DNA of 64,000 bases from Paraphaeosphaeria minitans (Eukaryota > Ascomycota > Dothideomycetes > Pleosporales > Didymosphaeriaceae), in NCBI GenBank assembly GCA_015832175.1, contig WJXW01000011.1:310001-374000 (forward strand), read 5' to 3'. Below the pieces are notes generated by a model, which made no database searches, had not been told where the DNA came from, and saw only the letters and a program-made list of their open reading frames with translations. This document shows, piece after piece, positions 1 through 12,165 of this stretch. Position numbers and translations under genes: made by a program. Numbering within the stretch: position 1 is the stretch's first letter; the number at the start of each line of letters is the position of its first letter.

Positions 1-120
1 TGTACACGCTGAACATCCAAGATAGACCACCTCCTGTCCTTGTACACATTCACTAGCCCTACTTGTCATCCTCCACCATCTACGCGGAACCCAACGAGTC
101 ACAGGTACACGCTTTGCGAA

Positions 121-154
121 CCACGCAACCACGCAACCACGCAACCACGCAACC
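121..154. repeat. 8-bp tandem repeat, 4 copies
   Basis: The unit ccacgcaa is repeated four times in a row, followed by a partial unit. It is a simple microsatellite-like array with no visible coding role. Confidence 0.85.
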
Positions 155-813
155 GCGATAGCCCGCAGCCGTATGCTGCCGTCACCTGACCGAAGGAACG
201 GGTAGGTACGCTCCTCCGTGTGGAAACGAAAAGTAATTCACACCCCCGGGGCAGGTAGGTACGACATGAGGTCCTCCTGCAGTCACGTGCACAACCCCGA
301 CGGGGACCTCCCTCCGGAGTAGCAGGGCCCGGAACTGGTGTTGCATGTTGACGCAAACGTCCGCGTGAGCACCGGCGGCAGCGTCTCCCCATCGCCATCG
401 CCATCACCATCGACACCGTGAACCCACTGCCCGCGACGCTATCAACATTCATCGTGCAGTGCCCAATCAGGCAGGTGCCCTCCTGGTATGAAATAGAGAA
501 CGCTTGTGCAACGCATGCGCAATCTTCCTTCGCCGGCTCCGTTCAGCTCCGTGCCGCTAGATACTGTTTGTCCGCGCTGCCATGGCAAGCTTTCGGGGCG
601 CGCAGGCCGATGGTGCTCTTGTACAAGGCCTTTCACTACTTCTTATTCGCTGCTGTCGGCATGGGGTTGTCCATTGCAAGCTGAGAAACAATCAGCCACC
701 CTTGGGCAGACGCGGACCGGGCGACATCATTGCACAGTGTGCTTGCAACACTTGGTGCCTCATCTGGTGCTTCGACCTCGTCATCGGTGTAGAAGTAAGT
801 TTCAACAGGTACA

Positions 814-894
814 GTGTCTTGTCATGTTGTACAAAAGAGCGTGTCTTGTCATGTCGTACAAAAGAGCGTGTCTTGTCATGTCGTACAAAAGAGC
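814..894. repeat. 27-bp tandem repeat, 3 copies
   Basis: Three head-to-tail 27-bp units (814-840, 841-867, 868-894) begin gtgtcttgtcatg and end acaaaagagc. Copies 2 and 3 are identical and copy 1 differs by one base. The array lies just beyond the stop codon of the minus-strand dehydrogenase gene, so it may fall in its 3' UTR. Because 27 is a multiple of 3, the array keeps spurious frames open. Confidence 0.9.
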
Positions 895-931
895 ATCGAA
901 CATCGCCTACTTTCATCTTCGGGCTCCGCGC

Positions 932-2750
932 TTACAGCTTGGCCATCAGCCGCGATGTCAGGCTCGGTCTGTCAAGAGCAGCAGGACCGTCGTAAACCTC
1001 TCTATCAACAGCCCGCGTATTGATCTGTCGGCGTCAGTATCAACGACCTGGCTCCACCCCCAAGAGACAAGGAGTTGTACTCACATGATGTAGCCCCAAC
1101 TGATCTACGCGCTCAACACCCAGCAAACGCATGCAAGTCTCGGTTTCGGCTTTGAGGACTGCATCACCGTCAGCAAAGATGCAACGCAGACAAAGGAAAC
1201 GATACAAAGCCGACACCAGTCCACAGCGTGCGGCTCTTTGTTGCGCCGCGAGGTAGGCAGGGAAATCACGCCCGCCCCACAGACGTGCAGTGCTGAGTCC
1301 ACCAAGTGACGGGCATTGGTGCATCAAAGAAAAAAAAGTGTCCACTCACTTTCAAGAACCCTGGCAACGCCTTCTTTGCCGCCGGCACCCAAGCCAAAGA
1401 GCGCAGCCCGACCAACACCGACCCCTTTTGCCCCGAGACAAAGCGCCTTCACAACGTCCGTTCCTCTCTTGATCCCGCCGTCAACCCACACTTCTATCCT
1501 GTCAAAGACCTCAGGGCAGTACTTGCGGATCTCGAGCAGCGTGTGGACAGCCGGTGGTGCGGTATCGAGTGCGCGCCCGCCATGATTAGACAGGATGATG
1601 GCCTTGACCTGCGGTGCGTGGAGACTGGCAAGATAGGCGTCCTCGTGCGTCTGAATACCCTTCAGCACGATCGGCAGGTCGGTATGCTGCCCAAGCCACG
1701 GCAGCGTCGTCTTCCAGCTGAGATCTGCTGCTGTGCCCCAGAACAGACTCTGTCCCACGCCCATGTTCTTCGGCGGACCCGGCGTCTTCGCGTCTGTGCT
1801 CGTCTTGCTCACGCTCGCATCGCCCTGCACGGCTGCTCTCACAGGGAGATTCGCACCGACGTTCTTGGACCTCTCGTCGTCTTCTCGCTTGCCCGGCACC
1901 GGCGCATCGAGCGTCAGGCAGATGAACTTGATTGCCGGCAGCTTCTTCATGCGTGCAAGCATGGCCTCGCTCTTTGCCCGTTCGTTCTGGACGTACAGTT
2001 GCCACCCGAAGACCTGGCCCTCCTTCGCATCGGCAACGATCTGCTCCGGCGTCATGGACGCGTTCTGCGAGATGACCTGCATGGCGCCGTACTGCTCGCA
2101 GGCCTGCGCGATGCCCCACTCGCCGTCCGGATGCGCCAATCGTGCCATTGCCGCCGGAGACACGTAGATGGGTAGCTTTACTTTGTTTCCGATGAAGCTC
2201 GTCGACGTGTCGCATCTCGTGCAGTCGACGAATACCCTCGGCCTCAGCAGAATCTGCCTGTATGCCGTGTTGTTCAGCTTCTTCGACGACAGGTCGTCAC
2301 CCGCGGAATAATAGTAGGCCCACGCCTTCTTGCTTATGTTCCGTGTGGCCACTTCCTCTATCTCATCAATGTTCAGTATGCTGTCCAGATCCACGGGTCC
2401 GTCCTGCTCTGCCTCGCCCGTCTCCGCTGGCGACTTCTCAGTCGAAGGAAGCGTATCCGGATCCACCGTCCCAAGATGCTGTTCGGGCCTGAGACTTTCT
2501 TCGAGGATACCGGGCGGGTGGATTGGATCGTACTCTTCGGTTGCGTCGGTGCCAGCGAGCTGGAGGATGACTTTGGAGCCGCCGGGATGCTCGGCGATGA
2601 AGTCGGTCACATCGTACACTTTGCCGTAGAGCACGACCCAGCAGCTCTCTGCTGTGCTATGCTTCGAAACTGCGATCCTGTCAGCCTTTGCAATCGTGAA
2701 CTTCGCAAGCGCTTGCCCCTACCCTCTGCATGATCAAAAACTTTCGACAT
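932..2750 (-). CDS. cyb2: Cytochrome b2-like FMN-dependent L-lactate dehydrogenase
   Basis: Oxidises an alpha-hydroxy acid, in the family L-lactate to pyruvate, passing electrons from FMN to a b5-type heme. Four exons read on the minus strand: 2723-2750, 1350-2669, 1085-1158, 932-1024. They join to 504 codons plus stop, all phases agreeing, and all introns are GT-AG. Residues 1-80 form the cytochrome b5 domain with heme ligand motif HPGG at about 37-40. A linker follows, then the FMN alpha/beta barrel with SNHGGR (catalytic His, about residue 370), DGGIKRG (about 400) and GVGRA. The C-terminus has the typical LLGV...DQLGLHH INTRAV segment. The protein starts directly at the b5 domain (MSKVFDHAE), so no mitochondrial presequence is seen, unlike yeast Cyb2. 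The true substrate could be another 2-hydroxy acid. Confidence 0.9.
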
Positions 2751-3402
2751 CTTGCCCGTGTAATCGCAATGGTTCCTTCCACCAATCAGATCTTGCTGAA
2801 ACCCAACACGGGCTTTGAGAACGATTGCTGCGCGGGATGCGTACTTGGGCAACTGCAAGGCTTTGTGGGTGAAAATCTAAAATCTAAAAGCGCAAAAGTA
2901 AGGTCACGGGGGCGTTGCTGCGGAGGGGAGACGAGGAAATAGGGGACTGTCGGCGAGAGTCGCATCTAGGTAGGTATCTATACCTAACCGAAGCTCGTAG
3001 GTAGCGCGGCATCAGCGCCATCCTTCCGCCTTGGATGCGGGATTTGCGGGGGTGGAATCTCGGGGCATTATTTTGCCGAACTGGCCGTGCGGCCCGCATT
3101 TCTTCCTTCGGCTTTACCCCATCATTTCCCTTCTTGTAGGTAGGATGCTCTCCTGTCGCGCATTTTCTTGTGAAACATAAAATGTCGTGTGGCGCCTAGA
3201 GATATCTACTTGGCACCTGATTGTTCACGGCAACGTCTTCTGGAACCGACGACAACGTGATGGACTGACTGGTAGTCTCCATGAGCTTGACATATGCGTC
3301 GTGCAGGTAACATACAGCCGAAAAGTCCAGGTTGGGTATCATGCTGTCCGTATTACTATTCATCCACGTCTTATCCACCGCATCGCCATTATACCCTGAG
3401 CA
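2751..3402. other. Intergenic: promoter side of the b2-like gene and 3' flank of far11
   Basis: No gene is supported. The stretch contains several TAGGTA-type motifs (about 2969-3004 and 3136-3144), including the near-palindrome taggtatctatacctaa. It is upstream of the minus-strand dehydrogenase start at 2750 and downstream of the far11 stop at 3403. Confidence 0.5.
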
Positions 3403-6400
3403 TCACCACCCCTCGACAGACACCGGCTCCAAGTCCGGGTCATTCTCATCACCCCAGTCCATCTTCTCCAATTCCCTCCTGAAAAAGTCCTGCTCGTCCT
3501 CCAGCACGCCGCTCCTCGCGCCCATCCCCTCGGGGTACCTCTTCAGATTGTGCCAGTGCGTCAGCGCCCTCAGCGCCTGTTCCAAAGGTACGCTCTCTTC
3601 AATCTCAGCATCCACGTCGCTACCTGCCAGCCAGTCGTCTCTAAGCTCCGGCCTGCAATGTAGATACACCGCTGTGATGACGCGCATGTTGGACTGGCGC
3701 CACTTGCGCCCGCAATACGGCACTTGGCTCTTGAACAGCTTAAGGGTGTAGAGGCGGAGCTGCGGCTGCGGCACCTTGAGACTCTTTCTGAGGAATTGGG
3801 AGGATTTGTAGGAGACGAGCATAAGGTTGCGGTGGGCTTTGTTTTTGCATATCTTCTGCATGATGCGCAAGTAGTTGATGGACGTGAAGAAGGCGCGCCA
3901 GGAGAAAGTGGTAATGGGCTCCTTGGGGAGCTCGCTAGTCGGGAAGCCTAGCTCGTCGACCTCTGGTGCTTGAGGCACGGCTGGCAACGGTGAGGGAGGC
4001 TCGGCCTCGGATTCTAAAGTCTGCAGTTCGTCACGACGCATCCGAATCGGAGGGGGCACCGCATCGTCAGAGTCCGAATCGACTTCAGGCTTCTCTTCTG
4101 GGTGATCTTGATCGACGCCCAACCTGGAGTGTGACCGGCAGAAATAAAAGAAACTGTGCATTCGGTTAGTGTGATTTGATGTTCATGGAATACATCACGT
4201 ACTTTAGCTCTTCTTGCTCGCACTTGAAGTTGACAACCTTTTCGATTTCTTGAAGTTGCAGGAGTTTTAGTATCAACGGTACGTAACTGGAGTCCACCAG
4301 AAGTTGAGTTATATACTCGTATTTCAAGATATCTATCGGCGATGTTAGTACAGCGCAGGAGAGGATACCACGAGTGGCTTACGAGAGATCTTGAACCACT
4401 TGAGGATCAACATCAGGGTACCTGAGACCGCTTTGTCGAGCACTTCTTGTGTGCGCATTGCATCCAGCTCTTCGTTTGTTGATACTGGTCCACTCTGACC
4501 ATTATGACCATTGACACCGTTGGTCTCGGGTCTACCATTTTGATTATCCTGGTATTGGAACCCACTCTGGAGACCATTGACCCCATTTGCTTGGGTGACA
4601 AGAGCTGTAACATGCGACAGTATTGCCTTGATGAGCACTATGATCACCGACTGGAGATTAGGTAGAGCTTTTCGCTACACATCCGTTAGGTAAACTCTTC
4701 GAGAGGCTGGGTGGTACTCACGTAAAACTCTTCTACCAGATACAAGCGTTCCTCGATGCTTCCCGAAGGCGGCGGCTCTCTCTTGGGACTGTCCTCCTCT
4801 GGTTCAAGGGAAAGCTCATCGATGTCGGCATTTTCATCCGCACCTGACCAACCTCGCTCGTATTTCATAAATTGCACACGTTCTTCCCACAACTGTTTCA
4901 TAGCACGTGTGGCCCGCATGCGCTTTGCGTAAAGATCGGCCGCCTCCAAAATCGAAGTCGGAATGTCGGGACCTTCCCATTTGCGCCCTACAAGCAAATC
5001 TTGTAAATCAGTCGAACCTTTGCCACCAAGCTTGTTGCTTGTCTCATCGAGAGGCGGATACAGGAATGGAAACATCTGATTGGTCTGGTAGTTTTGCTTC
5101 TTCCCACCCTTTCCGCCCGGGCCTGCTGGTGACGGGGGAGGCGAGGGCGCTGGAGTTGCAATGTGAACAGGCTGATGCAAGATGGATGTATTGTTACCAC
5201 TCATCTCTCCTAGCCCTGACCCGAACACATGATTTCCAGCGACCTTGTTCGGGTGGTTCTTCAGAGGTGGTAATATTGAGTTGTTTTCAGGCTCCAACGG
5301 GAATATCGGGGGCGGGGGGTTATACGCAGGATATTTGGAGAGTATTTCTTGACGAAATAGATGATAGTCTAACGGTGATGCTGTAATTAAGGGCTGACCC
5401 TTCGCATCCGCAGAATCTAGGCTCTTGTCCTTGAAGCTGTTCCTGGCCTTCTCAGCCTCTGCGACACCTCCGAAAGACACAAGAGCGGTTTTCCACAGAA
5501 GCAGGCATATCTTTGGCAGCGGAAGACCGATGGCGTCATCCCACCGAAGCTTCGAGATGATCTCAATCAACAGCATCAGAAGCCCGGGCTCCTCAAGCGC
5601 AAGAAGAGCTGTTCTAATTGCGGGATCGTTATTTTCCTTCTCTTCCACGCGAGCAACTTCGAGAACAACATACACTGTCGTCATGCTGCACCATGCTTCG
5701 CGGCGTTCCGAGTCTTTGTCATCATGCAAACCAGCGACCTCTGTATCGACGCCACAAGCTCGTGAACACGCAGAGCTGAGCTGGCGTATGATAACTTCGA
5801 GCCCGTCTAGTTCGATGAGGAGTCGCACATTCTTTCGAATCAACTGAACATGATGTGCAGACTTGTCGTAAGTACTGGGTGCATGCCCATCTCTGGGTAG
5901 TTGGGTTTGTGACGGCTCTTTGCTGCCCTCAGCTTCTGTCGAAGCAAGGCCAGCGCTTTCATGCCAACAACCGAGCAGGATGTAGACCAATGCGTCTAGC
6001 TTCTTCAGCCTCGGTACAGGGTCCCCTTGCCTGATGACACCCAGCAAGTGTTGTATGAACTCGCTCTGCTGCTGTTTTGTAGCTTTTGCCCAGTCTAACC
6101 CTCCTTCGTCGTATGGTGTGCTGTTCAATCCGTTGAAGGTGCCCCACTCCTGTGCGAAGGACGTCTGCGCTTTCAGCAGCATCGCCTGCTCTTCCACGCT
6201 GTAGGAGAACCACTCTTCGAGCTCGTCTTCAAAAGACGACGCATCCTCGTACGAGAAAGCGTATGGCGCAGGGTCAGCCTTGGGCAGTTCGCTCATTAAA
6301 CTCCGCAGCTGCACAAGCGATATCGGGTCGGCCGTCTGGGTAGCATCGGGCGGCGGGGCCGGGGGTACGGGAGGCGGAAGATGCAAAGGCGCAGGCAGCG

Positions 6401-6632
6401 GCACCGAATTATCTCGTCGAAGTCCCGGACGTGCGGGCAGTGGTGCGCTGGGCCCGTTCGCATTGGAATCGAACACGAGACCTTGTTGTTCGGCGGTGTC
6501 GAGAGGAAGGTTCAAGTCTTCCAGAGGCTCTGCCTCGATTACTGGCGTCTGCATGCCATCCAGTCCCAGTAGCTCAGCCTCGTCGATAACCGGGGGCACG
6601 AGCGGCGCATCGGGGGCGTTGTTGCTGTTCAT
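3403..6632 (-). CDS. far11: STRIPAK complex protein Far11/HAM-2/PRO22 (STRIP1/2 family)
   Basis: Core scaffold of the striatin-interacting phosphatase and kinase complex. Orthologues act at the nuclear envelope/ER in hyphal fusion, fruiting-body development (Neurospora HAM-2, Sordaria PRO22) and, in yeast, pheromone arrest. Four exons on the minus strand: 4722-6632, 4383-4674, 4203-4332, 3403-4153. Phases agree and give 1027 residues, a normal family length. Residues about 1-110 are acidic and proline-rich. The N1221 domain follows (segment FEDELEEWFSYS, about 130). The DUF3402 part starts before the ALPNLQSVIIVLIKA segment at exon 2 and runs to the conserved C-terminal block GRKWRQSNMRVITAVYLHCR and LRDDWLAG. 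Introns are 47-56 nt, and intron 1 joins EEFY to RKALP exactly as in homologues. Identity is strong; the exact start (ATG at 6632) is the first in-frame one. Confidence 0.93.
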
Positions 6633-7530
6633 CGTAGCTCGTATGAAATGTTTCGGCGTGGAGGGGCGCGGTCGTGGGCAGATTTCAACGTAGCCACCAT
6701 TTTCGGGCGACAGATTCAGGGCCGATCCATTTCAATGACTGAACGGAGCGCACCTTTGCTCAACGCGGTGAAGAAGCGTGGCGGCAGTCTCCAAAGAGCG
6801 GAGGTGGGATGCTCCGCACGCGCCAAGCGTGAATGGCTCGTGCCTTCTTCCGCCAATCAGCCAATGACGCTCATGCAGAGAGACGCCAGGGTCCAGCCGA
6901 ACAGCTCAGTTCCACTCCAGCGACCTCGTATTTCATAACAGGCAACTTTATTTGTCAATTGGTCTGATGCCAACCTCATCTGGACTTGACGTTGCTTTGC
7001 ATTGGACTCTATTGAAGGTGGGTCATGGTATCAATGTTTACGCGAAGATGCGTCGTGTCCCACAGCATGTAAAGGCACGGCGGATTGATCGACGTACAAG
7101 TGCATCACATTCGATCACTGTTTGCATACGATGAAGTGCATTGTCATAAAACTACTCGTCATCGAAACAGCCATAGCACCCCGAAATATGTGCATCAAGA
7201 AGGAAAGAAGATTGAACTCCATCTCCTACTAAAACATGTAGTTGTCCGCATGTTTGAGGCGGACGTGTACCGTTGGCACATGAACAAGCGACAATGCACT
7301 CTTGGAAATGAGCGTCAACTGATGTACGACCCGAAAACTCCGTCTGAAAGCAGCCATTCGCGTGGTGGCCAACCCCAGAGTATGTGAGAAAGAGGTAGGA
7401 CAGCCTAAAGATGTGTTTTGCGCAATGCAAGAAGCCCCCAGCAGTACTGATCGCACATGCCCGGCTTTACTTTAAGAGGACGGGCGAGGCAGCACGGGAG
7501 TAAGAACAAAACGACCCGAGTATGTTAATC
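6633..7530. other. Intergenic: far11 promoter side and 3' flank of cbf1
   Basis: No gene is supported. Open frames here (for example 7152-7430, minus) have no domain and no plausible splice partners. A CCAAT-type attggc/gccaat occurs near 6850 (cgccaatcagccaatgacg), about 220 bp upstream of the far11 ATG, and could be a CCAAT-box pair. This is inference from motif alone. Confidence 0.45.
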
Positions 7531-8474
7531 TCAGCTTGACCCGTTCAACTCAGCGTTGTTCTCCCGGTCCTTGATCTCGTCGGGAACGATTCCGGCATTC
7601 TCACAAGCTCGTTTGTAGATTGCGCACTCGTCCCAGGCCCTCTGGCACTCGCCCTTGAACTTGTCGCAGCTGGTGCTGAGCTCCGTAATGGCTTGTTCGG
7701 TCAAGAGCTTCTCCAGTGTCCATTTCTCGATGTTCTGTTGCTCATTTTCCTTGAGCTGAGTGATGAACTGGACAGCGCGTTGTAGGATAGAGCCCTTGTT
7801 CTTCTCGCAGCCGGGAACGATCTTCGCAAGCTCGTTGATACCCTCGTTGATCGTTTCGCGGCGACGTCGCTCCACTGCCAGCCCAAGTCAGCATCACGTT
7901 TAGAGCAATTGGGAAGAGGACACAACTTACCTTCCTTGTGGTTATCCCTTCGCACCTTATGCCATTCCTCGGACCCAACCGTCGGTTTATGGGATGTTGT
8001 GGCGGGTGGCGATTCATTGCCAGTACTCTGGCCTGTCCTCGACGAGGATGTCGCAGCTTTGAGAGCTTCGAGACTAAAATCCTGCATTCCTTGTGACTGA
8101 TGGTGATCGCCCATATTAAATGATGAGTCGCCGGTGGATGACTGCGGTTGGAAGGACAGCTCAGTTGCCTGGGGCACAGTCATCTGGTAGTGCGCGATGG
8201 CGGCGGCGGCAGTTTCGCCCATGCTCTGGTTGTTTGCGCCGTCGAATTGTTGCTGCATATCGTCTCCGTTAGCCGAAGCGTTATGTGCGGCGAGAGAGGC
8301 AAAGGCTTGGTCGGTCAGGTCAGAATTGCCGTGGTTCGCAGAAGGCGCGGGCCGGGAGTTGCCCTGATCGCGCGTGTCTCGCTTTCGCTTGTTGGTGTGA
8401 AGGCCGTCGTGGGCGCCGAGGCCTGTCTTAGAGGTGTCGGTTGGGTAGCCAGCAGTATCCGCCATAGTCTTCAA
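7531..8474 (-). CDS. cbf1: Cbf1-type bHLH transcription factor
   Basis: Sequence-specific nuclear DNA-binding protein of the Cbf1/Cpf1 group, which binds CACGTG. In yeasts it acts at centromeres and in sulfur-amino-acid gene control. Two exons on the minus strand: 7931-8474 and 7531-7874, joined through a 56-nt GT-AG intron, giving 295 residues. Residues 1-170 are low-complexity (Gln/Ala/Ser-rich) with an early basic run TNKRKRD. The basic region straddles the splice site: HKEVERRRRETIN carries the His-Glu-Arg triad typical of CACGTG binders. The helix-loop-helix then runs to about residue 220 (NELAKIVPG, KGSILQRAVQFITQL), followed by a coiled coil to about 275. A second in-frame ATG (MADTAG) lies four codons in and could equally be the start. 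Targets in this organism are not shown by the sequence. Confidence 0.88.
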
Positions 8475-11400
8475 GGTCTGTTCGTACAGGGAGATGATGA
8501 CAGTAGCCTGCCAAAAAGAGGCATGTACGTGCTGGGGTGGCAGACGGTCCTTTCGCTGGCGTTCTGGGGCTCTTGCTGAGCACCAATGACGATCAGAGGC
8601 GTACGCAGGTGAAGCGGCGGACGGACGTATGCAGCCGCTTGTGAATCCACAAGGTTAGGTCCTGTGACAGGGACAATGAGATGGGCGCGGGGCTGCGCAA
8701 AGGCTGAAGTCGCAAGGCGGAGGGGTGAGGTTTTTGTCCACGGGTTCGCGCACGATGCGGGTGCTGCCTGTCGCGATCAACGGGGCGCAAGCAGAGGGAC
8801 CTGGTCAAGAACAGACTGTCAGCACGACACGAACAGTTGAATGTGCAGTGCGACGCGGCGCCAGTGGGAGCACAAGGCGATGCGCTTGCTGTTTGCCGTT
8901 GTGTATCACTCGTCTGTCAACCTCGAAGGGACGGCGTGAGCCACAACCTCGCGTCGTGTTTGGGCGAGTGCGCGCCGGACTCTCATGCGGCAGGCGCGGC
9001 CTGCTAGAGGACGGGGCGACCTCGCGCAATGAATGCGGACGCGCGACTGTGCCATGGTGGTGTTGGAAGAGAGAACAGTGGGCGCATACCTTGGTTGTTG
9101 TTCGCGACGTATGGTTCGCGATAACGTGATCGGGCGCTTCAAGCTGGCTGGGTGAGGAGCACTCGCAACCAAAGAGCCAGGTGATTGTTCAAATGGGACG
9201 AGGATAGCGGCAAGCAAGGCTGCTTACTACTATATATTCTCAGAATGACAACCGCTGCGATATGGCTCACGAAACGATATGGCTGGGTGGGTAGGCCCTG
9301 GAGGGTGCAAGAACGTGATCAGTAGGTCACCTGAGGAGCGGCGGCGTCTGCGCTTTATGAGAGCGAGGAAGGGGGGCCCGCCCAATGGTGCACGTGCCAA
9401 CGACCCCGCGACCAGCCTCCCACCAGGCGTTCCCGCCCAACAACTTGCCGTGCCATAGTGAATAATGCGACGATTGCGTGTATCTAGTGAGCACATCAGA
9501 TGCCCGCCCTCCAGACGATGATGGGCTCATTTTCATTCCCACCGCAAGGGCTGCAATCGCCACGCTCCTTCGCCTAGGATTCTATCGTACGGTACCTACT
9601 CGCAACCTCAAAGCTTGCTCCGATGACCGCCCGAAACCATCAGCCACAGCTAGTCTACCTACCTATCTACAGTTAACCGTAAGCCCACTGCCCTCAGCAG
9701 TCATCCCATGCCATGCCAGGCCATGCCATGCCATTCGACCCCCCCACGTCGAAGTAAGCTCTACCTCACTCATGCAACCGTCTGTCCGTTCTCGTTCACG
9801 TGCTACTACCTGTGGCCGCATGTGACAGTAGTTCCCCACCACTATTCGCCCTAGCACCTTCCTGTCCTTGACGACGCCTTACTAGAGCGGTCTGATGCTT
9901 GCGACATCTCCATCTTTCCTGGCTGTGTTCTCTGTTTGGGTGCTTCGCTCGTATCCAGCTGACATCACCGTTTGAAGGCCTCAGCCAATATGTCGAACAA
10001 TCGCAAGCCAAGATGAAGCTGCTTGCCACAGTCAACACACCACTACATCCAAGGCATTCCGGGTCGTCCCGGCTTTCCCAACGTGTACATCACGAGCTTC
10101 GCCGTGTGGCACAGATGGGTTACCCCGAGTCTGCACAATATCCATGCGAACGTGCCCGTGCAAGCATCGCTTTGCCATCAACCTCTCTCCGACTATTCAA
10201 TCAGAACCCAAAGCTACGGTACTTCTCGCATGCACCGTTAAACGCTCTACCTTCTATTGCCCCATTACGGAACTCAGTTTTGGGTCTGCATGGACAATCT
10301 TCTAGATGTGGCATACCGAGACCTGCTTTCAATGCTCCTATGCTCTGAATCGATATGCATAGCGTTCAACCTGGAGTACTGCATAGTTCCAGCGAGTTCC
10401 AGCGAGTTCATGTTGGGGGTCTTCTCCCGTCCAAGCAACGTCCATCGTGCCGCCTGTCGTCACTCATCACAGCATAGCAACGGACATCGATTCATTCAGT
10501 CGACCGCGGCAATTTGCTTTTGCCTGCCTAGACTGCCCACACAATCATGTCTGAGACAAAGCACTGCAACGTGATGTGGTCACGAAGCTACACAGACGCG
10601 TTTAGCGGAGTGTACAGGAGGGTCGCATCAAGCTCAGGTGACCTCTGGGATGCGTTGCCGGAATCGTCGCAGCAAGCAAAGTGCGATTGCTACTTGGCAG
10701 TGTGCGTGTTTTTTAACGTTGTCCACAGATTGAAATTCCAGCAGACGCAGACTGAAGGATACATTTAACAACCGTTTTTACCTAGACCTGGCCGGGTTTC
10801 ACACACATAGTCCACAAGATCTGCGTAGACGCTATATCCGTACGCCAGTAATACTCTGGTGATATTTCAAATTGAACCGAGCAGGCCCTTGTTCGTTGTC
10901 AGCAATTTCAATGGTAGTTATCCGGCAGCAAGCGATTCTATGGCAGCTACGCCGAAAGATCACGTGACACACGAGCAGTGACTGAGAGCAAAAGAGCGGG
11001 ATTACAACGAATGTTCGTATTCCTGTTTCTGGAAAGATAGGGCATCTAAAGCCTGGGAGAAGGAAGATGTCTGGTCTGTCGCAAATCGTCCGAAAAACGT
11101 CTCTCATGAACGCTTTCTCAGTTCACGAGACCGCACATCATAACTCGTCGGCTCAGAAACGCCATTCTCTGCAACATGAGATATTCCTACCGCACCCTCA
11201 AGAGAAACTCGTCCACATCTATCTCTCGGCTGTGTCCAGCGCCCGCCATCCGGCCTCTTGCTACAGCGCTCCTTCCAACACTCTACAACACCGCCATAAT
11301 GTTTGCACACCTCCATACAGCTTCCCCACGACTCCCCAGCACGTACCCGAGTATGGAATATCCGTTGAACTTTCTTTTCTGTCCATTGGAACGTTTCGAT

Positions 11401-12005
11401 TCCTATCCTTATGCTACCACTGGTCAAGTGCAACAGTCCAAAACCACCCCTTCCAACCCACCACTGGAAGAAGAAGGAAACCTCCAGTAGAAGACCATGG
11501 TCAATCTAGGATAAGTATTTTTTAGATAAGGAGAACCGCACTTCTTCACCACTATCAAGTCCTTAGAGGAGAGTACCTACCGTACCTCGATGCCATCCCG
11601 CGCCACTTAGCACCCCGCTCGCACAAAGTAACACGGCTGGAGCTGAGGCCTAGAGAATGCTCGAGCCGACTTGGTTTGAATCTGTCGCTTTGCAGCAATA
11701 CGTAGGATCCTGGGTTGGTTTGGGGACTCGTTTTTCCATTGTACCAAGTAGGTACGTCGTGGAGTCTAGCTACGGTAGGTAACCCCTCCCCACCCCCACC
11801 ACACCACTAGGTATAATCCAAAAAAAAAATCTGCACACCACACGACTGGGACTCACACCTTTACCCCACCCTTCCTCTACCCCTCTTGATCATTTCCTCA
11901 GTTTACACCTCGCTGCCCACCTTGTCTGTCTCCAAGCTTTGCGGATACATATATTGTCAAACTTGAAAAATCAACATCAATCGAATATCCGATTGAGTAA
12001 TCACA
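8475..12005. other. 3.5-kb gene-poor intergenic region
   Basis: The first part (8475 to about 9230) is the promoter and 5' side of the bHLH gene. The rest holds only short open frames (up to about 150 codons, for example 9899-10348, plus) with no recognised domain, no repeat-element hallmark and no convincing exon chain. Local simple repeats include a CATGC-rich run near 9707-9733 and an A9 run near 11820. TAGGTA/TACCTA motifs occur near 9590, 9655, 11572, 11750 and 11775. A lineage-specific or non-coding gene cannot be excluded. Confidence 0.45.
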
Positions 12006-12094
12006 GGTCGCTTAGCTCAGTTGGTTAGAGCGTGGTGCTAATAGCCTTTGCAACGTTAACGCCAAGGTCGCGAGTTCGACCCTCGTAGTGACCA
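12006..12094 (+). tRNA. tRNA-Ile (anticodon AAU) with a 15-nt intron
   Basis: The full cloverleaf is visible. The acceptor stem is GGTCGCT pairing with AGTGACC (one G-U), with discriminator A at 12094. The D-arm is TAGCTCAGTTGGTTAGAGC and the T-arm carries GAGTTCGACCCTC, so box A and box B are both present. The anticodon stem TGGTG/CGCCA encloses CTAATA plus A, giving AAU at positions 34-36. A 15-nt insertion (gcctttgcaacgtta) sits one base 3' of the anticodon, between positions 37 and 38, the canonical site of tRNA introns. The mature length is 74 nt before CCA addition. A34 is expected to become inosine and decode AUU/AUC/AUA. A T5 run follows 15 bp downstream. Confidence 0.96.
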
Positions 12095-12108
12095 GATTCG
12101 AATTTCTC

Positions 12109-12113
12109 TTTTT
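12109..12113 (+). terminator. Pol III terminator of the tRNA-Ile gene
   Basis: A run of five T residues lies 15 bp after the tRNA 3' end, matching the oligo-T signal at which RNA polymerase III stops. Confidence 0.75.
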
Positions 12114-12165
12114 CCAGGGCCTCTCTCACCACGTAAACTCCCGTCGCGAGTAGACAGGGTGTGGG

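Larger units (their letters stand above)
1..931. other. Intergenic, no gene supported
   Basis: Several overlapping short open frames exist on both strands, but none shows a recognisable domain or a convincing exon chain. The stretch holds two small tandem repeats (121-154 and 814-894) and two GTAGGTACG-type motifs near 203-262. The part next to 931 is the 3' flank of the minus-strand dehydrogenase gene that ends at 932. Confidence 0.5.

Noticed and set aside
506..1093. 195-codon plus-strand frame
   Set aside because: Kept open by the 27-bp repeat and overlaps the terminal exons of the dehydrogenase gene on the other strand.
9899..10348. 149-codon plus-strand frame in the gene-poor stretch
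   Set aside because: No recognisable domain, a competing frame in the same place, and no plausible continuation by splicing.
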